A stretch of DNA of 64,000 bases from JBPRGG01 sp051418075 (GTDB lineage: Bacteria; Bacteroidota; Bacteroidia; Cytophagales; Cyclobacteriaceae): the NCBI GenBank assembly GCA_051418075.1, contig JBPRGG010000127.1, forward strand, positions 1-64,000, in the 5' to 3' direction. Positions 18,007 to 28,281 of this stretch are shown here, piece by piece. The notes beneath the pieces are model-generated. The model saw nothing but the letters and a program-made list of their open reading frames with translations, did not search any database and was not told the origin of the DNA. A program made the position numbers and the translations under genes. How positions within the stretch are numbered: the first letter of the stretch is position 1; every line of letters begins with the position of its first letter.

Positions 18007-20391
18007 ATGGAATATGTAATTTACGTTTTACCTGTGTTGGGTATTATAGGCTTATTGTTTGTTTTTATCAGGTCATCCTGGGTGAGTAAACAAGAAGTAG
18101 GTACTGAAAAAATGGCACGTATTGCTGGTAATATTGCGGATGGTGCCATGGCATTTCTCAAAGCCGAGTATAAAATTCTCACCATTTTTGTCATTGCTGT
18201 AGCCATACTGTTGGCCATAAAAGGCGCAACTGAGGCTACTTCCAATTGGTTGGTGGCTTTGTCATTTATTACCGGAGCGCTCTGCTCAGGATTAGCCGGC
18301 TACCTGGGTATGAAAGTAGCCACCAAAGCCAATGTGAGAACTACCCAGGCCGCCAGGACTTCCCTGGGAAAAGCCCTTGGTGTGGCTTTTGCCGGAGGTT
18401 CAGTAATGGGATTAGGTGTGGTTGGATTAGGGGTTTTGGGATTAAGTGTGCTTTTTATTCTTTATACCCAATTCATCGGTGTAGAATGGAGTATTGTCAG
18501 GGTTCTGAATGTTCTATCCGGCTTTTCCTTAGGAGCCTCTTCAATCGCATTATTTGCTCGTGTTGGTGGGGGTATTTATACCAAAGCAGCCGATGTAGGG
18601 GCTGATCTGGTAGGAAAAGTTGAAGCAGGCATACCGGAGGATCATCCATTAAATCCTGCTACCATTGCCGATAATGTAGGTGATAATGTAGGTGATGTGG
18701 CCGGTATGGGAGCTGACCTTTTTGAATCCTATGTGGGTTCCATTATCGGAACGATGGTTTTAGGCGCGGCATTTGTCCAACTGGATGCTTTTACGGCCAA
18801 TAATTTTCTGGGTGGTCTTTCTGCGGTCATGTTGCCACTTTTCCTGGCTGCTTCCGGAATTCTGGTATCAATTTTGGGCACATTTTTCGTAAGGGTTAAA
18901 GATGGTGGCGATCCGCATAAGGCCTTGAACTTTGGAGAATTCATTGCTGGTATGGCCATGCTGGTGGTCTCATACCTTTTGATCAGAGGGATGCTACCGG
19001 AAAGCTGGGTGATGGATGGAAAGACTTATACTTCAATGGGTGTTTTCTGGGCGGTCTTTTCAGGATTAGCTATTGCTTTACTGATTGGCCAGGTAACAGA
19101 ATATTATACAGGTACCGGTAAAAAGCCGGTTATTTCAATTGTACATCAATCAGTAACCGGACCGGCTACAAATATCATCGCCGGCTTGGGAGTAGGGATG
19201 CTTTCTACCGGAATCCCAATAGTACTGATAGCTTCTGCCATTTTGGTTTCCTATTATTTTGCCGGATTATATGGGATTGCAATCGCCGCTGTAGGTATGC
19301 TTTCCAATTTAGGTATTCAACTTGCCGTAGATGCTTATGGACCTATTTCAGATAATGCCGGGGGAATTGCTGAAATGTCAGAATTACCTAAAGAAGTTCG
19401 TTCCCGCACTGATAAACTGGATGCAGTAGGGAATACTACGGCAGCAATTGGTAAAGGCTTTGCCATTGGTTCTGCCGCTTTAACCGCCCTGGCATTATTT
19501 GCCGCTTTCATGCAACAGGCAAATATAGCTACCATAGGAATTAACATTGCCAAACCGGTTGTAATGGCTGGATTGTTCTTGGGTGCCATGTTGCCCTTTG
19601 TGTTTTCAGCATTGGCTATGAATGCAGTAGGTCGGGCTGCCAGATCGATGATCGAAGAGGTAAGGAGGCAGTTTCTGGAGATCCCGGCATTAACAAACGC
19701 CCTTAAGGTCATGAAAAAATATGATGCCGATGTGGAAAAAGCGACTCCTGAAGAAAAAAAGATTCTGGAAGCGGCTGATGGAAAAGCAGAATATAGTCGT
19801 TGTGTTGAAATTTCCACTAAAGCCTCTTTAAGAGAAATGATCCTGCCAGGTTTGTTAGCTATCACCGCCCCGGTAATCGTTGGTTTCTTAGGCGGGCCCG
19901 AAATGTTGGGTGGTTTATTAGCCGGTGTCACAGTAAGCGGGGTATTGCTGGCCATTTTCCAGGCCAATTCCGGGGGCGCCTGGGATAATGCCAAAAAAAT
20001 GTTTGAAGAAGGCGTGGAAATAGATGGAAAAAAATACTACAAAGGTTCTGAACCACACAAAGCCGCCGTAGTTGGCGATACTGTAGGAGATCCATTTAAA
20101 GATACTTCTGGCCCTTCACTGAATATTTTATTGAAATTAATGTCTGTGGTGGCACTGGTAATTGCTCCATCCATTGCCTATGACCTGACTGATGGCAGGG
20201 TTTTTCAGGAAAATGAAATCGAGCCAAAAATAGAACAGGTAATGGAACCCCCAGTTTCCTATTTGATGGAATCCCAATCAGCGGAATCAAATCAATTTAC
20301 CTGGCACTATGCCACGGAAAAGATTGCTGAGCCACTTGCTAATCCTACTGATAATATAAAAAATAACCTTCATAACCCCCTAAAGCTATAG
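18007..20391 (+). CDS. hppA: Membrane-bound ion-pumping pyrophosphatase
   Basis: Couples pyrophosphate hydrolysis to pumping of H+ or Na+ across the membrane. 794 residues, about 16 membrane helices, with the substrate-binding signature GGGIYTKAADVGADLVGKVE and DNVGDNVGDVAGMGADLFE. In the block GNTTAAIGKGFAIGSAALTA the Ala and Gly stand where K+-independent enzymes have Lys and Thr, so it should be of the K+-dependent type; the pumped ion is not settled by this. After the last conserved GDTVGDPFKDTSGPSLNILL helix region there is an extra hydrophilic tail of about 70 residues, longer than in most relatives. Monocistronic. Confidence 0.97.
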   Translation: MEYVIYVLPVLGIIGLLFVFIRSSWVSKQEVGTEKMARIAGNIADGAMAFLKAEYKILTIFVIAVAILLAIKGATEATSNWLVALSFITGALCSGLAGYLGMKVATKANVRTTQAARTSLGKALGVAFAGGSVMGLGVVGLGVLGLSVLFILYTQFIGVEWSIVRVLNVLSGFSLGASSIALFARVGGGIYTKAADVGADLVGKVEAGIPEDHPLNPATIADNVGDNVGDVAGMGADLFESYVGSIIGTMVLGAAFVQLDAFTANNFLGGLSAVMLPLFLAASGILVSILGTFFVRVKDGGDPHKALNFGEFIAGMAMLVVSYLLIRGMLPESWVMDGKTYTSMGVFWAVFSGLAIALLIGQVTEYYTGTGKKPVISIVHQSVTGPATNIIAGLGVGMLSTGIPIVLIASAILVSYYFAGLYGIAIAAVGMLSNLGIQLAVDAYGPISDNAGGIAEMSELPKEVRSRTDKLDAVGNTTAAIGKGFAIGSAALTALALFAAFMQQANIATIGINIAKPVVMAGLFLGAMLPFVFSALAMNAVGRAARSMIEEVRRQFLEIPALTNALKVMKKYDADVEKATPEEKKILEAADGKAEYSRCVEISTKASLREMILPGLLAITAPVIVGFLGGPEMLGGLLAGVTVSGVLLAIFQANSGGAWDNAKKMFEEGVEIDGKKYYKGSEPHKAAVVGDTVGDPFKDTSGPSLNILLKLMSVVALVIAPSIAYDLTDGRVFQENEIEPKIEQVMEPPVSYLMESQSAESNQFTWHYATEKIAEPLANPTDNIKNNLHNPLKL

Positions 20392-20423
20392 CAGATTAAT
20401 TAAAAACACCAAAAGATAATAAT

Positions 20424-20452
20424 AAGGTTGCCACCCCGGCAGCCTTTTTTTT
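20424..20452 (+). terminator. Hairpin terminator after hppA
   Basis: AAGGTTGCC pairs with GGCAGCCTT (one wobble) around a short loop, followed by a T-run, 33 bases after the hppA stop. Confidence 0.75.
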
Positions 20453-20646
20453 ATTTGTTCCAACCAATTAGATAATGAAGGTGTCCAATAATTAAGATCA
20501 ACCAATTATTTAATTAAAGACAAAGTGTATTTAAATTGATTTGTGGTAAGTATTTTTTCACCTCCCATATAATAAGTTGAAGAATTTGCAATCCCTTTGG
20601 GTTTGTGGAAAACATCTCTTTAACTGGCAATGTTGTTTAAAACAGC

Positions 20647-20680
20647 TTAGGGAATGCCTGTTTGGGCATTCCTTAACTTT
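20647..20680. terminator. Hairpin between convergent genes
   Basis: GGAATGCC and GGCATTCC form a perfect 8-base stem with a 6-base loop, flanked by T-rich sequence. It lies just beyond the stop of the leftward ATPase gene and may serve both directions. Confidence 0.65.
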
Positions 20681-20681
20681 T

Positions 20682-22388
20682 TTAATCCAGTATGATCAGC
20701 CCTCTGATGCGATTAATTGCTGCTGCCATTTCCATTACCCTGAATCTTACCAGATCCCCCCGGTTATTGTGGCTAATGGTATGTATGCCATTTTCCATCA
20801 GATACATATCCAGCTTATTCAGGATTTCAGGTAAAGTAAGTTCCTTGCTTTGGGGATCTTTTTTTATGAACAAAATACCTTCTGCAATAGCCTTTAACTG
20901 ACCATTATCAACCAATTGATCTACAGCAGACAGATCAATATCTTCCTTGCCAAATCCTATATTGTCGGTACTGCGGGTTTTAACATTTACACTTTTTTTG
21001 CCCCGGCTGGGATCCAGGCTTTTTAGAAAGATCCTTCGTCTTTTGATCAGTCCGAATTCTGAACCGCCTTCTGACATCCGGTGAGTAGGATTTTGCTGAG
21101 CAATCTCTTTAGCTTCGGCTGTAACATCTTTTGGTTTAAAGTTGTCCATACGTATAACATGATCAGCCACATCAAAGTAATCACCACTTCCTCCCATGAC
21201 CAGTACGGTAGATACATTGTTTTCCTGGTATAATGGCAGTACCTTGTCAATAAATGGCGTGATGGGTTCTTTTTCTTTCTGAACCAACAATTGCATTCGA
21301 TGATCACGGATCATAAAATTGGTAGCCGAGGTATCTTCATCGATCAGGAAAACTTTAGCCCCTGCTTCCAGCGCTTCTATGATATTAGCCGACTGCGAAG
21401 TGCTGCCACTGGCATTGGTGGTAGAAAATTCTCTGGTCGAAGTATTACCTGGCAGGTTGTTTATAAAGGGGGTAATGTTCACTTTTTGCACGCTTCTGCC
21501 ATCTTCAGCCTTTATTTTCACCGCTAAAGGATGTGTTATAACAAATTCTCTGCCATCACCGGGTATATGATTATAAACGCCCCGGCTAAGTGCATTTAAT
21601 AAAGTGGATTTACCATGATATCCGCCGCCCACTATTAAAGTAATTCCCTTTGGTATTCCCATGCCAGAAACAACTCCGGTATTAGGCGTTTCAAAACTTA
21701 TTTTAAAAGCTTCCGGACTTTCAAATGGGATTGGCTGTTCTGTCAAAGGGCGTTGATCTACTCCACTCCGGCGGGGCAAAATGGACCCTTCGCCTACAAA
21801 TGCCACTAAATTTTGCTGAAGCAGCTTTTTTCGAATAAAGTCAGCATCTTCGGCCTGTCTGATATGACGGTACAGCACTTCATGATCCAGCGCTTTGAAT
21901 TTAAGACTTTTATTAACCAGCTTAGGAATTTCATCAATCAGTATTTCCATCGCTTTTAATCCAGTGATCTTTCGTCCATTGGCAGGCAGACCTACGGTAA
22001 ACCGGGCTTCCACCAACTGATCGTTTACAATTACGGCACTTCGTTCCAGTATCTCCTGGCCTACCGGTGGCATATTTACCTCTCCGCTTTTGCCAGTTCC
22101 TTTTCCCCTGGTAAGATGCCTGGCCCCTTTTTTAAACTCCCGGGTAAGAAAATCCCTAAGCGATACAGACCTGCTTTTGGTTAGAAAGGTATCGGTGGGG
22201 AAATCTGCTATATTCTGAGGCACCTGAACCCTCACCTGGCTGGGTGAAGCAAAAGGGTCTCCCTGGGCATGATCAATGATCAGGGTGAAATCAAGAAATA
22301 AAAAAGTGCCTTCTATTTCTTTATATGCGGCATAACTTCTGCCATCTATTTTCCTGAGAATGCCGGCTAATACTTTATAATCATTCAT
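20682..22388 (-). CDS. Predicted ABC-class ATPase (COG3044-type)
   Basis: 568 residues, no membrane helices. It has a P-loop GGGYHGKSTLL, an acidic Walker B region VFLIDEDTSATNFMIRD and a later VLVMGGSGDYFDVAD, which are marks of the soluble ABC-ATPase family of unknown function. No transporter domain is attached or encoded nearby. Its C-terminal region (IGFGKEDIDLSAVDQL and a late AAAINRIRGL) is typical of the family. Cellular role unknown; energy-dependent work on nucleic acids or complexes is possible but unsupported here. Confidence 0.88.
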   Translation of the reverse strand: MNDYKVLAGILRKIDGRSYAAYKEIEGTFLFLDFTLIIDHAQGDPFASPSQVRVQVPQNIADFPTDTFLTKSRSVSLRDFLTREFKKGARHLTRGKGTGKSGEVNMPPVGQEILERSAVIVNDQLVEARFTVGLPANGRKITGLKAMEILIDEIPKLVNKSLKFKALDHEVLYRHIRQAEDADFIRKKLLQQNLVAFVGEGSILPRRSGVDQRPLTEQPIPFESPEAFKISFETPNTGVVSGMGIPKGITLIVGGGYHGKSTLLNALSRGVYNHIPGDGREFVITHPLAVKIKAEDGRSVQKVNITPFINNLPGNTSTREFSTTNASGSTSQSANIIEALEAGAKVFLIDEDTSATNFMIRDHRMQLLVQKEKEPITPFIDKVLPLYQENNVSTVLVMGGSGDYFDVADHVIRMDNFKPKDVTAEAKEIAQQNPTHRMSEGGSEFGLIKRRRIFLKSLDPSRGKKSVNVKTRSTDNIGFGKEDIDLSAVDQLVDNGQLKAIAEGILFIKKDPQSKELTLPEILNKLDMYLMENGIHTISHNNRGDLVRFRVMEMAAAINRIRGLIILD

Positions 22389-22805
22389 GAGAAAAAATGG
22401 ATTTGATTCTGTAAATGGATTTGATTAAAAAAAAATTGATTAAGCTAAAATATCAAAAATCTGTGTAGCCAATTACTTATTAGCGCTTAAAATCTTAAGT
22501 AAATATAATCACTTTAGTCTACAAATGAAACCCAACCGGTAGGATATTTAATTTGTAGCGAACCCCATTAAATACCCAGATCTTTCAGGTATTATAACCT
22601 GTAGCTAGCAAATACCATTTTAGGATATGGTTTTATTAATGACGACAAATTGCATAATTAAAAATGAAAATCATTTCCAAAATGTTAAAATAATCTACTA
22701 AAAATAATTGGATCGGTAATTTATTATTTATCAAGGTTTAAATAAATAGCTTAAAATTTATATATTTACCACTTTAACCTTTATAAATTTCATTTATCAT
22801 AAAAT
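22389..22805. other. Divergent intergenic region
   Basis: 417 AT-rich bases between the ATPase gene and the DUF4212/symporter pair. It must hold promoters for both directions; no specific operator, RNA or coding frame was recognised. Confidence 0.4.
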
Positions 22806-23066
22806 ATGACCAGCCGTACCAAAGGAGAGATTTATTGGAGAAAAAATATAAAATACCTCACTGTATTGTTATCGATCTGGTTTTTAGTGTCTTATGTTTT
22901 GGGGATCTTATTGGTTGAGCCACTTAATAAAGTTCAAATAGGAGGGTTTGAATTAGGTTTTTGGTTTGCCCAGCAAGGGTCAATGTATGTTTTTGTGATC
23001 CTGATTTTTATTTATGTCAGACTTATGAACCGGTTGGATAAAAAGTTTAATGTAGATAACCAATAG
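22806..23066 (+). CDS. DUF4212 small membrane subunit of a sodium:solute symporter
   Basis: 86 residues with two hydrophobic helices (YLTVLLSIWFLVSYVLGILL and MYVFVILIFIYVRLM) joined by a segment holding GFELGFWFAQQGS, which is the DUF4212 signature. Proteins of this family are encoded directly before VC_2705-type symporters and are taken to be their small subunit. The next gene starts 18 bases later. Confidence 0.93.
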   Translation: MTSRTKGEIYWRKNIKYLTVLLSIWFLVSYVLGILLVEPLNKVQIGGFELGFWFAQQGSMYVFVILIFIYVRLMNRLDKKFNVDNQ

Positions 23067-23084
23067 TTAATCGAATTAAAGTAT

Positions 23085-24746
23085 ATGGATCTTCAAACCT
23101 GGACTTACCTGATCGTAGGAATTACTTTTGCGGTGTATGTTGGCATAGCCATTTGGTCTAAAGTTGCATCCACCAAAGAGTTTTATATTGCTGGTGGCGG
23201 TGTACATCCCCTGGCCAATGGTATGGCCACCGCGGCCGATTGGATGTCCGCCGCCTCTTTTATTTCAATGGCCGGGCTCATTTCATTTATGGGTTATGAT
23301 GGATCTGTATACCTGATGGGTTGGACCGGAGGTTATGTTTTGCTGGCCCTGCTGCTGGCCCCTTATCTGCGCAAATTTGGAAAATATACAGTACCTGACT
23401 TTATTGGAGAACGCTACTATTCCAAAACAGCCCGTACCGTAGCTGTTGTGTGTACCTTGTTTATTTCATTCACCTATGTAGCCGGACAGATGAGGGGTGT
23501 GGGGCTGGTATTTTCCCGGTTTTTACAGGTGCCAATCAATGAAGGAATTTATATCGGAATGGCAATCGTTTTCATGTATGCCGTATTAGGTGGGATGAAG
23601 GGGATTACCTATACACAGGTGGCTCAATACTGCATTCTGATATTTGCATTTATGCTTCCCGCCATATTTCTCTCATTGATGCTTACCGATCAATTTATCC
23701 CTCAAATTGGCTTTGGCAGTAAACTTGAAGATGGTACCTACCTGTTGGATACCCTGGATCAGCTACATCGTGAACTGGGGTTTGCCGAATATACCAGTGG
23801 AAAAAAATCGACCATTGATATGTTCAGTATTACAGCTGCCCTAATGATTGGTACTGCCGGGTTACCTCATGTGATCGTACGCTTTTTTACGGTTCCAAAT
23901 GTAAAGGATGCCAGGATTTCGGCCGGATGGGCTTTACTTTTTATTGCTATTTTGTATACTACTGCTCCGGCTGTAGCTGTTTTTGCCCGGGTTAATCTGA
24001 TCAATACAGTGCATAACCAGGAATATAGTGAAATGCCAGCCTGGTTCAACTCCTGGGAAGAGACTCAATTGATCCAGTTCACAGATAAAAACAATGATGG
24101 AAAAATACAATACCTGAGTGATCCGGATCAAAATGAGCTTTATATCGACCGGGATATTATGGTGCTGGCCAATCCGGAAATTGCAGGATTACCTAACTGG
24201 GTAATTGCCCTGGTGGCTGCTGGTGCTTTGGCTGCAGCTTTATCTACAGCGGCTGGATTGCTTTTGGTAACCTCTACCTCTATTTCACATGATTTGCTAA
24301 AGGAAAATTTATATCCTCAGCTGACGGAAAAACAGGAATTACTGGCAGCCCGCATAACCGCAGCATTTGCTGTAGGTATTGCCGGGCTATTTGGAATCAT
24401 GAATTTTGGATTTGTAGCTCAGGTAGTGGCATTTGCCTTTGGTTTCTCTGCCTCATCTTTTTTTCCAGCCATTGTGATGGGCATTTTTAGCAAGCGAATG
24501 AATAAGGAAGGCGCTATTGCAGGTATGGTGGCCGGACTGGCATTCACGGCAGTCTATATTGTTTATTTTAAGATCTTATTTCCTGAACAAAACCTGCCAG
24601 AAAACTGGTTCTTTGGGATTTCCCCAGAGGGTATAGGTCTGATCGGTATGTTGATAAATTTTGCGGTATCCCTCACAATTTCCAGTTTTACCAAAGACAT
24701 TCCGGAGAAGATCAAATTATTAATAGAAGATATACGAACCCCCTGA
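23085..24746 (+). CDS. Sodium:solute symporter, VC_2705-type
   Basis: 553 residues with 13 or so membrane helices, SSS family. It has EFYIAGGGVHPLANGMATAA and AADWMSAASFISMAG near the N-terminus and ALAAALSTAAGLLLV for the sodium-binding helix. Relatives carry acetate or other short carboxylates with Na+. A hydrophilic loop contains DKNNDGKIQY, an EF-hand-like acidic segment that is usual in this subfamily. Encoded with its DUF4212 partner; expected in the inner membrane. Substrate uncertain. Confidence 0.94.
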   Translation: MDLQTWTYLIVGITFAVYVGIAIWSKVASTKEFYIAGGGVHPLANGMATAADWMSAASFISMAGLISFMGYDGSVYLMGWTGGYVLLALLLAPYLRKFGKYTVPDFIGERYYSKTARTVAVVCTLFISFTYVAGQMRGVGLVFSRFLQVPINEGIYIGMAIVFMYAVLGGMKGITYTQVAQYCILIFAFMLPAIFLSLMLTDQFIPQIGFGSKLEDGTYLLDTLDQLHRELGFAEYTSGKKSTIDMFSITAALMIGTAGLPHVIVRFFTVPNVKDARISAGWALLFIAILYTTAPAVAVFARVNLINTVHNQEYSEMPAWFNSWEETQLIQFTDKNNDGKIQYLSDPDQNELYIDRDIMVLANPEIAGLPNWVIALVAAGALAAALSTAAGLLLVTSTSISHDLLKENLYPQLTEKQELLAARITAAFAVGIAGLFGIMNFGFVAQVVAFAFGFSASSFFPAIVMGIFSKRMNKEGAIAGMVAGLAFTAVYIVYFKILFPEQNLPENWFFGISPEGIGLIGMLINFAVSLTISSFTKDIPEKIKLLIEDIRTP

Positions 24747-24865
24747 CTTACTGCTGTTTTCTTCAAATTTTCTAAAATCATACAAAAGTATGATTTACAG
24801 GCTATTCCATCAGTTTTTTTAAATCATTATAGCAATATTTACTTCATAATTTAAATAAATAATTT

Positions 24866-25954
24866 ATGAAAAAGATACTTTTACTTTTATTAATCCCTTT
24901 TCTGCTCTTTTGCCAGTCTTGTCAGGAAGATGAAGAAGTAAATGTTAGTATTTTACCGGAAAGTTTAATTATAGATATTCCTGATGCTATCAGTGAATCA
25001 ACTACCAATGGACGAATCAAGGAAAATGAAATCGAAGGAGGCTTGATTTATGCCAATTTGCGATTGTTTGTTAAAGTAGGAGAAAAATCGGCTGAATTGG
25101 TCGATGATTTTATCAAAGCCATTGGCAGCCACAAGATTGATCAACCCATGGAAATATCATTCATCAGTGATGATGACCAGAGAGAGAAATTTCTTAAAGT
25201 AGTTGAAAATGCTACTGCTCAGGGAACCAACTGGGATTATGGACTGAATCTGTTCGATCAGGAAAACAATGATCTGGCTTTTCAACTATACTGGAATACC
25301 AACCCGGTTAAAGGAGTTGCAATCATGAAAATTTTTGACATTGACCGCACACATGATGCTTCCTTACAGGATGTAATGTACAAAATAGAATATAGTGAAG
25401 CCGAAGCTGGATACGAGAAACAAATGGTGGTAAGCATCACCAATGCTCCGGAAAATGCGGCTGATCCGGGATACCTGGATAAAATGAAAATGTTTGTGGG
25501 CAAAAAAGGCGATGTGCTGGAGATTTTTGGAAATTCTAACCATCCTCAGTTAGTATTAGTGGATACGGAATATACCGGTGGAAGAAATTATGCCTATGTA
25601 GCCAAAGCAGACATCAAGCTGAATATAGGCGTAGCAGAGGTGGGACTGCCTCCTTCGGATATCGATTATAATAACAATTTGTTATCAGATTATTCCATAT
25701 ACAACGTTTTTAAGAAAGATATTGAAAATGCCTTTAACATTACCATCAATCCCGATGGTTGGGCAGATCAGGCCATAAAAAATATGTTTAAAAATACAGA
25801 AGCGCCTGGATATTTTGTTCAACCGGAAGGTTTTAAGTCTTGTGCAGATGAAATACCTAACCAGGAAGGTTTTACTCAGGATTTCATAAATCTTTCATTA
25901 CTAAAACCTTATGTACCTAAAGACGTTAAAAATATGGTAATTGAATTTGAATAA
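24866..25954 (+). CDS. Lipoprotein of unknown function
   Basis: 362 residues. Signal peptide MKKILLLLLIPFLLFCQSC ends in a lipobox (Cys19), followed by an acidic stretch QEDEEVN typical of surface-exposed Bacteroidota lipoproteins. The mature part mixes alpha and beta patterns (NGRIKENEIEGGLIYANLRL, KGVAIMKIFDIDRTHD) with no motif I recognise. Stands alone and is followed by a strong terminator. Confidence 0.75.
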   Translation: MKKILLLLLIPFLLFCQSCQEDEEVNVSILPESLIIDIPDAISESTTNGRIKENEIEGGLIYANLRLFVKVGEKSAELVDDFIKAIGSHKIDQPMEISFISDDDQREKFLKVVENATAQGTNWDYGLNLFDQENNDLAFQLYWNTNPVKGVAIMKIFDIDRTHDASLQDVMYKIEYSEAEAGYEKQMVVSITNAPENAADPGYLDKMKMFVGKKGDVLEIFGNSNHPQLVLVDTEYTGGRNYAYVAKADIKLNIGVAEVGLPPSDIDYNNNLLSDYSIYNVFKKDIENAFNITINPDGWADQAIKNMFKNTEAPGYFVQPEGFKSCADEIPNQEGFTQDFINLSLLKPYVPKDVKNMVIEFE

Positions 25955-25991
25955 AGTAAGTAGTTTTATTTTTCATAATTTTTGGTTTTGG

Positions 25992-26026
25992 AGAACAGAA
26001 ATGTATTACGTTTCTGTTCTTTTTTA
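25992..26026 (+). terminator. Strong hairpin terminator
   Basis: AGAACAGAAA and TTTCTGTTCT form a perfect 10-base stem with a 9-base loop, followed by T6. It ends the lipoprotein transcript and abuts the stop of the facing threonine aldolase gene. Confidence 0.9.
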
Positions 26027-27040
26027 TTATAAGCTTTTTAAAATGCCCTCCAACTGATCCAATTGATTATCATCAAATTCCAAATGAGTTACCATTCTTA
26101 TTTCATTTGGTCCAAATTTCACGGCCTTTACACCTTTTTCCTGTAGTTGATTCAGGAAATGCATGACATACAGATCAGGCTGAAGACTAAAAATGACAAT
26201 GTTGGTTTCAACCGGCAACACCTGGGTTACATAAGGTTGATCAGACAGGATATTGCCTATTTTATAAGCCCTTTGGTGGTCTGCCTTTAAGCCTTCCAGG
26301 TGGTGATCCAGGGCATAAATGCCGGCTGCAGCCAGATAGCCGGCTTGTCGCATACCTCCGCCCAATACTTTCCTTACCCGTTTGGCTGCTTTAAGCTTTT
26401 CCTGATCACAGATAAGCACTGACCCTACCGGTGCTCCTAATCCCTTGGATAAACAGATCGAAATTGTATCAAAGTATGGGCCTATGTCTGATGGTTTATC
26501 TCCTGTTTCAGCCAAGGCATTAAATAGTCTGGCCCCATCCAGATGCAGGTATAGTTGATTTTCCCGGCAAACCTGATTAATACCACGGATCAATTTTAAA
26601 GGGTAAATACTGCCTCCACCCTTGTTTACCGTGTTTTCTAACGCCACTAACCTGGTGCGGGGATAGTGAATGTCATCCGGGTTTATATTTTGAACCACCA
26701 TCTCCGGGTTGATCCGGCCCCGGTCTCCATCCAGCAGTTTAGCCGATATAAGTGAATTATAGGCAATACCCCCTCCCTCATAATTGTAAATATGCGATCT
26801 TTTATCACAGATTACTTCATCCTGAGGCTGAGTAAGGATTCTGATCGCAATCTGATTGGTCATTGTACCGGAAGGACAATACAGCGCAGCTTCTTTGCCA
26901 AACATTCGTGCCAACTTCTGTTCTAACCTTCGGATAGTAGGATCTTCCTCAAACACATCGTCTCCCACCTGGGCTTGCATCATAGCCTCCAGCATAGCTG
27001 GAGTAGGCCTGGTTATGGTATCGCTTCTTAGATCTATCAT
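26027..27040 (-). CDS. ltaE: Low-specificity L-threonine aldolase
   Basis: PLP enzyme that splits threonine (and allo-threonine) into glycine and acetaldehyde. From the ATG at 27040 the product is 337 residues and begins MIDLRSDTITRPTPAML, exactly the family start; a longer frame from 27085 adds 15 atypical residues. GDDVFEEDPT, CPSGTMTNQIA, LHLDGARLFNA and the PLP-lysine segment CLSKGLGAPVGS are all present. Followed on the same strand direction upstream by an independent kinase gene. Confidence 0.95.
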   Translation of the reverse strand: MIDLRSDTITRPTPAMLEAMMQAQVGDDVFEEDPTIRRLEQKLARMFGKEAALYCPSGTMTNQIAIRILTQPQDEVICDKRSHIYNYEGGGIAYNSLISAKLLDGDRGRINPEMVVQNINPDDIHYPRTRLVALENTVNKGGGSIYPLKLIRGINQVCRENQLYLHLDGARLFNALAETGDKPSDIGPYFDTISICLSKGLGAPVGSVLICDQEKLKAAKRVRKVLGGGMRQAGYLAAAGIYALDHHLEGLKADHQRAYKIGNILSDQPYVTQVLPVETNIVIFSLQPDLYVMHFLNQLQEKGVKAVKFGPNEIRMVTHLEFDDNQLDQLEGILKSL

Positions 27041-27163
27041 GATTTGCTTTTGCAGTAAACTTAAGGTGACCTGGGGTATTTTCAAAAAATTCTGTGGATC
27101 ATTACCTTCACTTTTTTTGACTGAATGGGATGTTGGCTGGCCAACTTGAAAAGGAACTACTTG

Positions 27164-28126
27164 CTATCGTAACAATTCTTTCAATTCAGTCAGTGCATAA
27201 CTTTTGTAACTTGCGGCTCCAATGGGATCTCTTCTTCTTAAGGTCCAGATCACCAGGTATTTTTGAATTTCATAAAAATGATAAAATTTTGACCTGATAC
27301 CGGCCGCTTCATCCTGGGCTGGTTTGTTCCCGTAGCCATCCCAGAACGCTTCCGTATTAAAGCCACAATAATCTGCCACCGCAAATTCAATCCCGGGGTC
27401 GCCCCACAATGTCCGGTCCCAGTCTACAATTCCAGTCACCTTTCCTGAATGGTCTACCATAATATTTTGTGACCAGATATCCATATGAAGCAGGGAAGCA
27501 GGTTGCGTTAATTTGAATTTTTCCAAATGGTTGTCCAGGGCCTTTCTGGCAATCATGGCATCATTTAACTTGTATACGCCACAATTCTCTATATCATCTA
27601 TCAATTTGTTCCACATTTCATGAAAAGCTTTTTCCCAGCTGCTTTTTGGCTCCATACATTTATGTGGGCCCAGGTAGCCATATTGATCTGACTGGCATTT
27701 TTGATGTAATTCTTTCAGGTAAGCTCCGGTTTGTCGTATGACTTCCTGAGTTTTGAACTGAGGCAGATTGGTTTCTGACAGGGCCTTTCCGGGAATATAT
27801 TCCATGATCATATAGGACTGAGGAATCGTTTCATGGCTGTTATCATATACATAAATCTCCGGAACCGGGATTGAGGTTTGTTCTTTGATGATCTGGTAAA
27901 TTTCCGGCTCTTGAGCCATCATGTCTTTTTCATAAAATATAAATCCGGTATTTGGTTCAGGCGCTATACGTAAAAATATTATTTGGTGTTTTAAATGATA
28001 TTTGGCCGGAGCATCCTTTATTTCCACCAGGTAAGATAAATTAAACTTACCGGTTTTCACCTGGCTAAAAGAAGCAGGAAGAAAGTGATGTTTTTTTAAT
28101 AATTCTTCTAAAGTTTTCCTTTGCAT
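27164..28126 (-). CDS. Aminoglycoside-phosphotransferase-like kinase
   Basis: 320 residues of the APH/choline kinase fold. It shows YMIMEYIPGKALSETN (hinge), the catalytic loop HMDIWSQNIM with Asp and Asn in place, and the metal-binding GIVDWDRTLWGDPGIEF. The family phosphorylates small hydroxyl compounds, including aminoglycosides, homoserine, choline and macrolides; resistance should not be assumed for a chromosomal copy like this one. Substrate unknown. Next to ltaE on the same strand but 123 bases away. Confidence 0.85.
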   Translation of the reverse strand: MQRKTLEELLKKHHFLPASFSQVKTGKFNLSYLVEIKDAPAKYHLKHQIIFLRIAPEPNTGFIFYEKDMMAQEPEIYQIIKEQTSIPVPEIYVYDNSHETIPQSYMIMEYIPGKALSETNLPQFKTQEVIRQTGAYLKELHQKCQSDQYGYLGPHKCMEPKSSWEKAFHEMWNKLIDDIENCGVYKLNDAMIARKALDNHLEKFKLTQPASLLHMDIWSQNIMVDHSGKVTGIVDWDRTLWGDPGIEFAVADYCGFNTEAFWDGYGNKPAQDEAAGIRSKFYHFYEIQKYLVIWTLRRRDPIGAASYKSYALTELKELLR

Positions 28127-28281
28127 GGTCTTCTAGGCTTGGCTATTGGTTTCTATATTATAGAAGCATTCTTTAAAAAAATAGTTTTAAAGAAAACTTT
28201 TCAGTTTAACTTTCCGGTATTTCTTTATTGGTAATGGGTTGTTTTGATGAATTCATTTAAGTTAGGGTAAAATAAGTAATT

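Noticed and set aside
19335..19994. A 219-codon open frame on the minus strand
   Set aside because: Entirely antisense to the pyrophosphatase gene; Ala/Ser/Pro-rich composition is typical of a frame shadow.
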